From: Sabulibacter ruber
GTDB lineage: Bacteria > Bacteroidota > Bacteroidia > Cytophagales > Hymenobacteraceae
Direction: 5' to 3'
Assembly (NCBI RefSeq): GCF_017355955.1
Contig: NZ_JAFFID010000001.1
Coordinates: 992,001 to 1,056,000, forward strand
DNA: 64,000 nucleotides
The notes under the pieces are model-generated. The model worked only from the letters and a program-made list of their open reading frames with translations. It searched no databases and had not been told where the DNA came from. Positions 15,793 through 24,046 of this stretch are shown here, one piece after another. Every line of letters starts with the position of its first letter. Within the stretch, counting starts at the first letter, position 1. Both the position numbers and the translations under genes were made by a program.

Positions 15793-17160
15793 ATGAAAAA
15801 TCGTGAGCATACAGGGTACGATGCCTTTAATTCGTACCGTTCAGGAAACGAGAATACTGGTCGTAGTGAATGGGGCAGCATGGGCAATCGTACCACAGGG
15901 TATGGTAATCAAGATTATAAATCCTTTGGCGGAAGCCACAACGCAGGTAACACCGGCGACCGTGGCGAAAACAATTTCACCAGCCAGGGCGGATCTGTAT
16001 ACAGTGGCCACCTGGGCGATAGACAAGAAAGCCACTATAGCAGCCACGGCTCCAATTACGGAGGCAACCAGTACCGTTCCGGAAACCAAAGCGACCAGAA
16101 CAGAAACAACATGAGTGGCCAGCAAGGCAACTCAAGCGGCTGGGGCGGACACTCCATGCAGGGCAACCAAGGTTCTATGCAAAACAGAGGCAATTCTGGC
16201 TATGGCATGAGCGGTAACTCTGGCTATGGAAATAGCGGCAGCTCCAACTATGGTTCTTCTATGAGCGGCTCGCGCAGCAATGACAGCATGAGCCAGGGGG
16301 GTTACGGTGCATACGCATCTGGTAACCAAAGCCGGGGCGGCTCAAACTACGGCAGCACCGGTTATGGCCAAAGCGGCTCTTCCAATACCGGCGGCTCCAG
16401 CCGTGACATAGGAACTTACGGCGGTGCCCGTACCGGTTACTCCGGATCTTCTTCCGGCCACATGTCTGGCGGAGCCATGGACAGAGGCAATGCCTACAGC
16501 AACTATGGCAATTCCAATGACTTCCGTGGTTCAGGATCTGGCTACGGCTCTAACTCCAGCAACAACTACGGTTCCAGCTATGGGAGCTCACGTGGCAATC
16601 AATCATCGGGATCTAACAACTACGGGGGATCTTTTGGCCACAGCGGGTCTTCTTATGGGGGGAATTCCGAGTCTTCTTACGGGCAGTCTTCCAGAGGCGG
16701 TTCTGGATATGGAATGAGCGGCGGTTCCAACTCCTGGGACAGCAACCGTAGCACCGGTGGCAACACCAACATGTACGGCACCAACAACCAAAGCCATGAC
16801 AGAAACCGCAGCGGAAGCAGCTGGATGAACGACAACGACAATGACAATGATCACGCTCGTTTCAGCCACGGCAACGCCATGGAAAACCGGTACTCAGATG
16901 ATTACAGCCACCCAAGAAATGACAACTGGGGCAGCAATAATTACGATGAAGACCGGTACCGCAGAAACCGCAGCAATGACAACGATGACAACAACGGAGG
17001 CGAAGGTTTCTTTGAAAGAATAGGCCACGGTATACGTGATGCCTGGAACAGCATTGCCGGTGATGACAATGACCGCGATGACTATGACAACAACCGCAGA
17101 GGTTCTGCCGGTGGCCCTCCTTACAACTACGGCTCCGGCTCTAACACAGCTGGTTGGTAA
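15793..17160 (+). CDS. Gly/Ser/Asn/Tyr-rich intrinsically disordered protein
   Basis: 455 residues with no signal peptide. Roughly residues 20-390 are low complexity, dominated by Gly, Ser, Asn, Tyr, Gln and Arg with recurrent SGYG, NYGSS, SNYG and SGSS units, closely resembling prion-like phase-separating domains. Residues ~345-455 turn Asp/Asn/Arg-rich (DNDNDNDHA, NDNDDNNGGEG) and contain a short predicted amphipathic helix, GFFERIGHGIRDAWNSIAG, before GGPPYNYGSG. The codons are clean and single-frame, and a strong terminator follows, so this is a real gene. I recognise no family. Possible roles are stress or desiccation protection, or condensate formation. Transcription may be controlled by the dyad at 15660. 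Confidence 0.8.
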   Translation: MKNREHTGYDAFNSYRSGNENTGRSEWGSMGNRTTGYGNQDYKSFGGSHNAGNTGDRGENNFTSQGGSVYSGHLGDRQESHYSSHGSNYGGNQYRSGNQSDQNRNNMSGQQGNSSGWGGHSMQGNQGSMQNRGNSGYGMSGNSGYGNSGSSNYGSSMSGSRSNDSMSQGGYGAYASGNQSRGGSNYGSTGYGQSGSSNTGGSSRDIGTYGGARTGYSGSSSGHMSGGAMDRGNAYSNYGNSNDFRGSGSGYGSNSSNNYGSSYGSSRGNQSSGSNNYGGSFGHSGSSYGGNSESSYGQSSRGGSGYGMSGGSNSWDSNRSTGGNTNMYGTNNQSHDRNRSGSSWMNDNDNDNDHARFSHGNAMENRYSDDYSHPRNDNWGSNNYDEDRYRRNRSNDNDDNNGGEGFFERIGHGIRDAWNSIAGDDNDRDDYDNNRRGSAGGPPYNYGSGSNTAGW

Positions 17161-17182
17161 TTGGTCCTTCCTGGAGTAAAAC

Positions 17183-17212
17183 AGAAAGCCCCACCATTTG
17201 GTGGGGCTTTCT
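17183..17212. terminator. Bidirectional terminator
   Basis: Thirteen-base perfect stem AGAAAGCCCCACC / GGTGGGGCTTTCT with ATTT loop between convergent genes. Confidence 0.88.
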
Positions 17213-17242
17213 CATTACAACTAAACTAATTTATAGGAAGGA

Positions 17243-18805
17243 TTAATGCATGCCTACAGTAGCCACAGACGGAATATCTTTCAGGGTTACCCGGATATCT
17301 TTCTCGTGGGCGACGGATTTGAAGTTCTGAATGGCTTCCAGCACATCATAGTCAATGAAGGTAGAGTGCGAGCCATCAATGATCACATCACTGTTCTCTG
17401 GCAGGTGGTCTAAGGTAAGGGCCACGCTGGCTTTGTTCAGGAAAGACACGTTCTCGCTCAGTTTGATATGGATCTTCTCCTGGCCATTGTGGCTCTCACG
17501 CTTGAAGAAGTAAGGCGACTTGTAATTGGCTTTCAGGATGTAGAAGATACCTACCACCAGACCAATTGAGATACCTTTCAGCAAGTCTGTGAACAGGATG
17601 GCCAGAATGGTGATGATGAACGGCAGGAACTGGTTCATACCAAGTTTCCACTGAGTTTTGTAAAGCACAGGTTTGGTAAGTTTGAAACCTACCATCAGCA
17701 ACACGGCAGCCAGGGCGGCCAATGGCACCAAACGCAGAACATCCGTCAGGAACAGGATACTCATCAACAGGAACACCCCGTGGAAGAAGCTGGAGAGTTT
17801 AGATTCACCGCCGGCGTTTACGTTAGCAGAGCTACGCACAATTACCGCCGTGAGTGGAATACCACCAATAAGACCGCTTACCAGGTTACCAACACCCTGC
17901 GCTTTCAACTCACGGTTAGTTGGGGTACGGCGCTTGTGTGGGTCTAGCTTGTCTACCGCCTCAACGCTAAGCAAGCTTTCCAGGCTGGCAACAATGGCCA
18001 GGGTTAAACCAATCACCCATACCTGTGAATTGGTGATAGCAGACCAGTCTGGGAAACGCAATTCGTTCAGCAAAGAGGCCGGACCTGAGATTTCAGGCAA
18101 TTGCACCAGGTGTGTATCGGCAATGGTAAGCGCTGGAAGAGAAGACTTGAACACCAGGTTCAGGGTAATAGAAACGATTACAGCGATCAAAGCTCCTGGA
18201 ATGAGCTTGAAAATAGAAATACGCTGCATAAACGGACGCTCCCACAAAATGAGAATTGCCAGAGACACCAGCCCTACAATCAAAGAACCCACCTGCAAGC
18301 GGTTGCTGAAGGCGTAAGTGATCTCTGAGAAGGTGTTACGGCCATCGGTCTGGAAGAAGTCAAGGTCGCCCAGGAAATCATTGTCAGCCCCCAGGAAGTG
18401 AGGAATCTGCTTAAGGATGAGGATAAGACCAATTGCGGCCAGCATTCCTTTGATTACCGAGGATGGGAAGTACAGCCCAATGATACCGGCCTTCAGAAAG
18501 CCCAGAATAACCTGGAACACCCCGCACAACACCACGGCCAGCAAAAAGACCTCAAAGCTTCCTAATGTCTGGATACCGTTCAATACAATCACGGTAAGAC
18601 CCGCAGCCGGACCGCTCACGCTTAGTTGGGAGCCGCTTACCCAGGAAACCACTAAACCGCCTGTTACCCCAGCAATCAACCCGGCAAACAAAGGTGCTCC
18701 GGAAGCCAGGGAAATACCAAGGCAAAGGGGCAGTGCCACCAGGAAAACTACCAGACCTGCAGACAAGTCCTTGCCGACAGTGTCAAATAATCCTCTTTCT
18801 TTCAT
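17243..18805 (-). CDS. SulP family inorganic anion transporter with STAS domain
   Basis: About 520 residues from the ATG at 18805 (MKERGLFDTVGKDLSAGL), where family alignments normally begin; an upstream in-frame start at 18877 would add 24 basic residues with no family counterpart. The membrane core has ~12-14 segments with SulP motifs such as VFLVALPLCLGISLASGAP, TNRELKAQGVGNLVSGLIGGIPLTAVIVRSSANVNAGG and AALAAVLLMVGFKL. The C-terminal cytoplasmic STAS domain runs from about LSENVSFLNKASVALTL to the end and has the IDGSHSTFIDYD loop. Substrate could be sulfate or bicarbonate. No carbonic anhydrase or sulfur gene is next to it, so context does not decide. Confidence 0.9.
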   Translation of the reverse strand: MKERGLFDTVGKDLSAGLVVFLVALPLCLGISLASGAPLFAGLIAGVTGGLVVSWVSGSQLSVSGPAAGLTVIVLNGIQTLGSFEVFLLAVVLCGVFQVILGFLKAGIIGLYFPSSVIKGMLAAIGLILILKQIPHFLGADNDFLGDLDFFQTDGRNTFSEITYAFSNRLQVGSLIVGLVSLAILILWERPFMQRISIFKLIPGALIAVIVSITLNLVFKSSLPALTIADTHLVQLPEISGPASLLNELRFPDWSAITNSQVWVIGLTLAIVASLESLLSVEAVDKLDPHKRRTPTNRELKAQGVGNLVSGLIGGIPLTAVIVRSSANVNAGGESKLSSFFHGVFLLMSILFLTDVLRLVPLAALAAVLLMVGFKLTKPVLYKTQWKLGMNQFLPFIITILAILFTDLLKGISIGLVVGIFYILKANYKSPYFFKRESHNGQEKIHIKLSENVSFLNKASVALTLDHLPENSDVIIDGSHSTFIDYDVLEAIQNFKSVAHEKDIRVTLKDIPSVATVGMH

Positions 18806-18999
18806 ACGATAGTGTCTTTTGCAATACTTTGCCAAAATGGCAACAGTACTTCTCTTGCTTAAAAGTTTATGATGCAAAAGTCCCTATCAGGTATTAAGAC
18901 CGAATTAAAACCAAATTAAAATGTGATTAAAACACCTTAAAAACAGATAAAAATTTGCCGATGTCAGAATGGGCTTCCTCTAACGTAATATAATAAGAA

Positions 19000-19047
19000 A
19001 ACCCTGTTTTAAGGCTCCTTTACAGGAATCAGCCTCAAAACAGGGTT
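19000..19047 (-). terminator. Terminator after the two-component system
   Basis: Stem AACCCTGTTTT / AAAACAGGGTT, extended by AGGCT/AGCCT, with TTTTCTTATT on the minus-strand exit side. Confidence 0.8.
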
Positions 19048-19085
19048 GTACCCTTCTTCTTAAAAGAAATTAAAATGAAGTTAGC

Positions 19086-20471
19086 TTAGAGCTTATACGT
19101 GCCGTAAAGCTTAGGAAGCTTAATGGTTACCTCGGTTCCTTTGTTTAACTGGGAATCCACAGAAATGGAGCCGCGGTGCAGCTGGATGATCTTCTCGGCG
19201 AGTGGCAAGCCAATGCCGTGGCCGGAAATATCGCGTACGTTGTCTGCCCGGAAGAACGGCACAAACACCTTGCGTACGTCTTCGGGCGCCATGCCTATGC
19301 CCCGGTCAGAGATGCGTAGTACCAGCGTGAGAGGCTGCACTTCAATGGTGGTAGAGATGACAGGTGATACCCCGGAGAACTTGGCGGCGTTTTCCAGCAC
19401 GTTCACCGTGGCAATGAGCAGCAGCGCCTCGTTGCCACGGATCAGAAGCTCATTCTCGTCATCGGGCATGTCCAGGAACTCCACGTCTACCTTCATGTGG
19501 GGCTGGCGCTTGCTGGCTTCGCCGCAGGCTTGCCACACCAGCTCGTCTAACCGCAGATCGGTCATCTGGATTTTAGAGGAATCTGTGCTGGCCTGTACCA
19601 TCTGCAGCAACCCGTTGGAGAGCTGAGCCAGCAGTTTGGCATCCTCCAGAATGGATTGCAGCACCCGTTCATACTCTTCGGGCTGACGTTTGTTCATTAG
19701 CGCCACCTGCAGCTCCCCTATCATGGCGGTCAATGGGGTGCGTAACTCATGCGAGGCGTTGGAAACGAACGTCTTCTGAGCTTCAAAGGCAGTCTCCAGC
19801 CGGTCTAACAGGTTGTTGAAGGTTTTGGCTAAATGGGCCACCTCATCTTCGCCATCAGCCTGGGTGAGGCGCCGGTGCAGGTCAGAGGCATTCACGTTCT
19901 CTACCTCAGAAACTACCCGCAAGAACGGGCTTAAGGCCGCCCTGGAGAAGGCCATACCCGCAATGACCACCGTAAGCAGGGCAATGACAAAACCAGTGAT
20001 GAGGAGCGTACGCAGGTGCTGTAACTTGTTGAGGTTGTACAAGTCAACGGAAGAAGCCAGCACAAAGAAAATCTGGTTGCGGTGCAGGTACCGGATGCCC
20101 ACCATTTGCCGGTCTCCCTGCTCCATGCGCACCTCCCCTTCCTTCTCCAACTTTTCCAGGAATTTGGAAGAAACATTCAGGTTGCCTTCTCCTTCAGAGA
20201 AGACCACTTTGTGGTGCTGGTCATACACTTTTACCACTTCGCGCGGCAACATCTGGAAATACAACCGCTGATCCAGGGCGTGCTGCTGCTGGCTAACGGA
20301 ATCGGCATCCAATACGTAATGCGCCGTGGCGAAGGCCCGGTTCAGGATACGCCCGTAAAAATCGTTTTTGCGGTAGAGCGAGCTGAAATAGTAAACCGAA
20401 ATGGAGAAGAAGAGCAGAATGGCCGTGAAAATTCCGGTGAACTGCAGCGTAAGTCTGGTCTTGATTTTCAT
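19086..20471 (-). CDS. Sensor histidine kinase
   Basis: 461 residues, inner-membrane sensor. Transmembrane segments lie at ~11-31 and ~155-175 and flank a periplasmic sensor of ~120 residues. A HAMP linker follows, then a HisKA domain with the phospho-acceptor H241 in SNASHELRTPLTAMIGE, and an HATPase_c domain with N box (TVNVLENAAKFS), DRGIGM and GHGIGLPLAEKII. Its start overlaps the response-regulator stop by 4 nt, so translation is probably coupled and the regulator is its partner. The signal is unknown; architecture resembles CusS/ArlS-like envelope or metal sensors. Confidence 0.93.
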   Translation of the reverse strand: MKIKTRLTLQFTGIFTAILLFFSISVYYFSSLYRKNDFYGRILNRAFATAHYVLDADSVSQQQHALDQRLYFQMLPREVVKVYDQHHKVVFSEGEGNLNVSSKFLEKLEKEGEVRMEQGDRQMVGIRYLHRNQIFFVLASSVDLYNLNKLQHLRTLLITGFVIALLTVVIAGMAFSRAALSPFLRVVSEVENVNASDLHRRLTQADGEDEVAHLAKTFNNLLDRLETAFEAQKTFVSNASHELRTPLTAMIGELQVALMNKRQPEEYERVLQSILEDAKLLAQLSNGLLQMVQASTDSSKIQMTDLRLDELVWQACGEASKRQPHMKVDVEFLDMPDDENELLIRGNEALLLIATVNVLENAAKFSGVSPVISTTIEVQPLTLVLRISDRGIGMAPEDVRKVFVPFFRADNVRDISGHGIGLPLAEKIIQLHRGSISVDSQLNKGTEVTIKLPKLYGTYKL

Positions 20472-21151
20472 TTCTCTTCCATCTCCTTCAACACGTACCC
20501 CATGCCCACCAGTGTATGGATGAGCTTAGGCGAAAAGTCTTTGTCTATTTTTTTGCGCAGGAAATTGATGTACACGTCTATCACGTTGCTGCCGGTGTCA
20601 AAAGAGGTTTCCCAGACCTGCTCAATGATGTCTACCCTGGAAACCACCCGCTCTTTGTTGCGCAGCAGGTACTGCAGCAAGGCAAACTCCCGGGCGGTAA
20701 GTGAGATTGGCACCCCGTTGCGGTGCACTGTTTTCCTTTGCACGTCCAGTTCCAGGTCGGCAATCCTAAGCACCTCAGTGCCCATACTTTCCTGAGAGCG
20801 CCGGGTCAGCGCCCGGATGCGGGCCAGCAGCTCCTGAAACTCAAAGGGCTTAACCAGGTAATCATCGGCGCCGGAGTCCAGGCCTAGGATCTTGTCATCG
20901 GTACTGCCCAGGGCGGTGAGCATGAGAATAGGCACCAAAATGTTCTGCTGCCGGATCAATTTGCAAACCTCCACCCCGTTCATACGCGGCAGAATGACAT
21001 CCAGAATCACCAGCGCGTACTCGTTTTCCATGGCCAGTTTGGCGCCGTAGAACCCGTCATACGCCTGCTCCACCTCATACATCTGCTCCTCCAGCCCTTT
21101 CTTGATAAAAGCGCTAACCTTAGGTTCATCCTCAATGAGCAGTATTTTCAT
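20468..21151 (-). CDS. OmpR-family response regulator
   Basis: 227 residues from the ATG at 21151 (MKILLIEDEPKVSAFIKKGL), the canonical receiver start; the longer in-frame start at 21181 is unlikely. The receiver domain has acidic E7/D8, the phospho-acceptor D51 in LVILDVILPRMNG, and K100-region VKPFEFQELLARIRA. The C-terminal winged-helix Trans_reg_C domain has LTAREFALLQYLLRNKERVVSR...VYINFLRKKID. It overlaps its kinase gene by 4 nt and is first in the pair, with a -7 box 28 nt upstream. Targets are not evident. Confidence 0.95.
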   Translation of the reverse strand: MKILLIEDEPKVSAFIKKGLEEQMYEVEQAYDGFYGAKLAMENEYALVILDVILPRMNGVEVCKLIRQQNILVPILMLTALGSTDDKILGLDSGADDYLVKPFEFQELLARIRALTRRSQESMGTEVLRIADLELDVQRKTVHRNGVPISLTAREFALLQYLLRNKERVVSRVDIIEQVWETSFDTGSNVIDVYINFLRKKIDKDFSPKLIHTLVGMGYVLKEMEEK

Positions 21152-21178
21152 GGTTCCTCGGTTCAAAATGCAGGTTTG

Positions 21179-21186
21179 CAAAAATA
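21179..21186 (-). promoter_or_regulatory. -7 box upstream of the response regulator
   Basis: TATTTTTG on the minus strand matches TAnnTTTG, 27 nt before the chosen ATG at 21151. It overlaps the longer alternative start (21181), which argues for the shorter one. Confidence 0.45.
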
Positions 21187-21331
21187 GAGAGAATTTGCCT
21201 CAGACGCAGAAGCTTCTCTTTGTTGGCGGATTGTATTCAAGTGATATGCTTTGCAATAACGTGATTTTAGGCTGATTTCCTGAAAACAGCAGCAAAACAC
21301 CTTAGCAGTTTACTAAAAGGGATAACTCAAA

Positions 21332-22414
21332 TCAAGCGCTCACCTTTCTGGGTTTGGAAGCCCTCCAGATAAATCCGTCCAGAATGTAGTGCGTTATCTG
21401 GGGCAGGGCCAGCAAAGGCACCAAAATAGAAAGGATCAAGTGATCATTCACCTGCGGCAGCAGTTGAAAAGAGGAAAATACCTGCGGATGTTCGCGCCAC
21501 ACCAGGGCATCCCACAAACCTTCTTCCAGGTAGGCCAATACCACCACCAAGCCAATAAAGAAGCCAACCCCTACCATGCCCATGGAGAGTTTCTCCAGCC
21601 AGGAAGGTGAAACCAGTTGTTCTACCCGGTTTTTGGGCTGTTTTCTGGAAATCCAGATTAAAGCAAGATACGGAATGCCGTGGGAAACTACGTTGAACGT
21701 GGTAAAGATCAAATCTCCGTTGTAGTGCACTATGCCGATGTACCAGGCCAGAAAAGTGCCGGTAATAACCAGATTCCGGGGAAGGTTAAACCTGTTGCAT
21801 TTCCAGAACACCCACGCTTCTTTCAGCAGATACACCAGGAACAAGGCGACATTCAGGTAAGCCACCCAGGGCGCCGCGGTCGGAAAGGAAAGCGGGAGAA
21901 AATCATGGTCTACAAACCAGTTGAAGTTGCGGCTACCCTCCAGGTGCCAATACAGCAAAGGCAAAAGGGTAGCGGCGTATACACAGGAAGTATCAAACTG
22001 GTGCTCCCCTCTGGGCCTCTGCTCCTGCCGCGAGTACAACCGCATAAAGCCGTACTGCTGCCGCACAAAATGGTATACCGCTAGATACGCCAGTACCCGC
22101 CAGAAAATACCTTCTCCCAAAGAATACAGCAAAATGCCTACTGCCCAGGCCCCCAACGGTACCCAGAGCAAAAGCTGGCGTTTTTGGTTTAAGGTTTCTT
22201 TCTCAAAATAGGTCCTGAACAGCGTACTGTACACGTGGCCCACGTCAATGAGCAGAATCAACAGCACCCAGGCCGGCACGGGCAGGCTTTTCACGTGCTG
22301 CTGAAAGAAACCGGGGAACAGCATAATGGCCAGCAGGCAGAGAAACGGCGGCGACAGGATAAATAACCCGTCTACCCAGGGAGAACGAAGCCACGGCTGT
22401 TTTAGGTGGTTCAT
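21332..22414 (-). CDS. Multi-pass membrane protein of the polyamine/DUF4178 cassette
   Basis: 360 residues with about eight or nine hydrophobic segments, beginning WVDGLFILSPPFLCLLAIMLFPGFF. Conserved-looking polar positions inside or next to helices include DVGHVYSTLFRTYF, YLAVYHFVRQQYGFMRLYSR, VHYNGDLIFTTFNVVSHGIPYL and a terminal ITHYILDGFIW. The repeated His residues next to helices suggest metal or haem binding, or a membrane-embedded hydroxylase/acyl-transfer role, but I do not recognise the family. It is the last gene of a seven-gene minus-strand unit, beginning 3 nt after the amine oxidase stop, so it is very likely part of the same pathway. Confidence 0.75.
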   Translation of the reverse strand: MNHLKQPWLRSPWVDGLFILSPPFLCLLAIMLFPGFFQQHVKSLPVPAWVLLILLIDVGHVYSTLFRTYFEKETLNQKRQLLLWVPLGAWAVGILLYSLGEGIFWRVLAYLAVYHFVRQQYGFMRLYSRQEQRPRGEHQFDTSCVYAATLLPLLYWHLEGSRNFNWFVDHDFLPLSFPTAAPWVAYLNVALFLVYLLKEAWVFWKCNRFNLPRNLVITGTFLAWYIGIVHYNGDLIFTTFNVVSHGIPYLALIWISRKQPKNRVEQLVSPSWLEKLSMGMVGVGFFIGLVVVLAYLEEGLWDALVWREHPQVFSSFQLLPQVNDHLILSILVPLLALPQITHYILDGFIWRASKPRKVSA

Positions 22415-22417
22415 GGG

Positions 22418-24046
22418 TTATGCCGTTAAAATCTGTTGGGCTGCCTTGATGCCTTGGTAAAAGGCTTCCTCAAAGATGGAGATACCGCTCAGGTCTGAGT
22501 GGGCGAACACAATCTTGCCGTCCAGGGGCGCAGCGGCTTTTTGCCGGTCTTCGCCCCAGATAAAACCGGGCGTGGGTTTGATCATGCCGTGTCCCCACAC
22601 CCAAACATCTACCTGCTCCACTTCCCGCCGGATGCCAGGATGCGCCTTCTCCAGTTCCTGCAACACTGTTTCAACCCAGTCTTCCCGCTTTTTGGTGAAA
22701 ACCGCTTGCCTTGCAGCAGGTGAATCATCGGGAATGGGATAGTAAAAGGTAATGACCCGTTTTTCGGGGAAGCCCTGCACGCTTTGCTGTTGCGCGTTCA
22801 CGTAGCCCAACGAACGGCTGCCGTAAATGACATTGTCCCAGCTTAGAGGCGTTCCTTTGCCGTTGGGCAATTGGTTTAAGGTGAGGTTGGCAACCACCCA
22901 GGGCGCATAAGAGAACTTCTTTTCGGTGGGTTTTCCGGCTGTTTTTGAGATTTTGGCTAATAAACGCTCCCGCACAAATTGCGGAGCCGCCAGTACGCAT
23001 TTCTTTGCCACAATACGGGTGGCCTGGTTATTGGCAAGGTTGAGATAGTCCACCTGTACGTTTCCGGCCTGGAATTCCAGATTGTACACCAAAGCACCGG
23101 TTCTGATGTCGGGGCCGGCTTGTTCCCGCAGCCGCTCGGCGAGCCAGTGATTACCCTGAGGCCAGGTGAGCACCCGGTGAGCATCTGAATTGGCGGCCTG
23201 GGCTTTGCGGGCGGCAAAATAGTGGATGCCGGCCCAGGCCGAGGTCTGTTCCAGCGTTGCGCCGAAATCATCCAGGCAGTAATACTCCACGTACCAGCGC
23301 AGGTATTCAGAAGTAAGGTTCTGTTGGTGCAGCCACTCCTGCATGGTGATCTTGTCTAATTGCCGGAACCGCTCATCTTTAGAGGATCTGTCCAGCGGAA
23401 TGTCAAACGCAAACCTACCATCCTGGCCTTTGGCTTGCTTCATTTCTTCCATCAAAGCCAGAAAACGGTCAATCTGCTGTAGATCCGGTTGAGGCACGCT
23501 CCAGTTGGGCACCAGACCTTCCTGCCAGTAGCCATTGATGAACAGCCTTTCCTCGGGGTCAAAGCACAGGTGGTACTCATTGTACAGCGGCAATCCGGCG
23601 GCATCATACCCCGTGATCACCCTGGCTTCTTCCAGGAACTGCAACAGCTCTATGTTGGAATTATTAGGCAAAGGCAGGTAATGCGCCCCCCAAGGATAAG
23701 CAGAAACGGCGTTCTCCCCGGACTGGCTATTGCCCCCGGTTCTATCTTCCAGCTCCAACAGGCAAACCTTAGCCTCGGAATGCTTTGCCAGCCAGCGGGC
23801 CGCCGATAAACCGGAAACCCCACCGCCAATGACCACCACGTCCACCTCCTCGGTTTGAGTAGGCACTATATTGATGCCCGTTCTCAGCAAATGGCCCGCT
23901 TTGAAGGAAGGTCCGAACAACCTTCCGGTAATTTGCTTTTTCTCCTCTACTCCGCAACCTGGCAATGAAACTCCCCCCAAGGCCAAGCCACCCAGGGCCA
24001 GGGCACTTTGCTTAAGGAACCTTCTCCTCTCCTCCTGCTCTGCCAT
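22418..24046 (-). CDS. Tat-exported FAD-dependent amine oxidase, probable lipoprotein
   Basis: 542 residues. The N terminus has a twin-arginine signal (ERRRFLKQSALALGG) running into LPGC (residues 28-31), a lipobox, so the folded FAD protein is probably exported and lipid-anchored. The FAD Rossmann motif VVVIGGGVSGLSAARWLA and LLELEDRTGGN start near residue 70. The C-terminal flavin-contact segment is GKIVFAHSDLSGISIFEEAFYQGIKAA. It belongs to the flavin amine oxidase/protoporphyrinogen oxidase superfamily, whose members oxidise polyamines or other primary and secondary amines. It abuts the spermidine-synthase-like gene with no gap, which makes a polyamine-type substrate likely; this is inference. 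Confidence 0.85.
   Translation of the reverse strand: MAEQEERRRFLKQSALALGGLALGGVSLPGCGVEEKKQITGRLFGPSFKAGHLLRTGINIVPTQTEEVDVVVIGGGVSGLSAARWLAKHSEAKVCLLELEDRTGGNSQSGENAVSAYPWGAHYLPLPNNSNIELLQFLEEARVITGYDAAGLPLYNEYHLCFDPEERLFINGYWQEGLVPNWSVPQPDLQQIDRFLALMEEMKQAKGQDGRFAFDIPLDRSSKDERFRQLDKITMQEWLHQQNLTSEYLRWYVEYYCLDDFGATLEQTSAWAGIHYFAARKAQAANSDAHRVLTWPQGNHWLAERLREQAGPDIRTGALVYNLEFQAGNVQVDYLNLANNQATRIVAKKCVLAAPQFVRERLLAKISKTAGKPTEKKFSYAPWVVANLTLNQLPNGKGTPLSWDNVIYGSRSLGYVNAQQQSVQGFPEKRVITFYYPIPDDSPAARQAVFTKKREDWVETVLQELEKAHPGIRREVEQVDVWVWGHGMIKPTPGFIWGEDRQKAAAPLDGKIVFAHSDLSGISIFEEAFYQGIKAAQQILTA

Noticed and set aside
18806-18877. Longer start for the SulP transporter
   Set aside because: Adds 24 basic residues absent from the family; the ATG at 18805 matches the usual N terminus.
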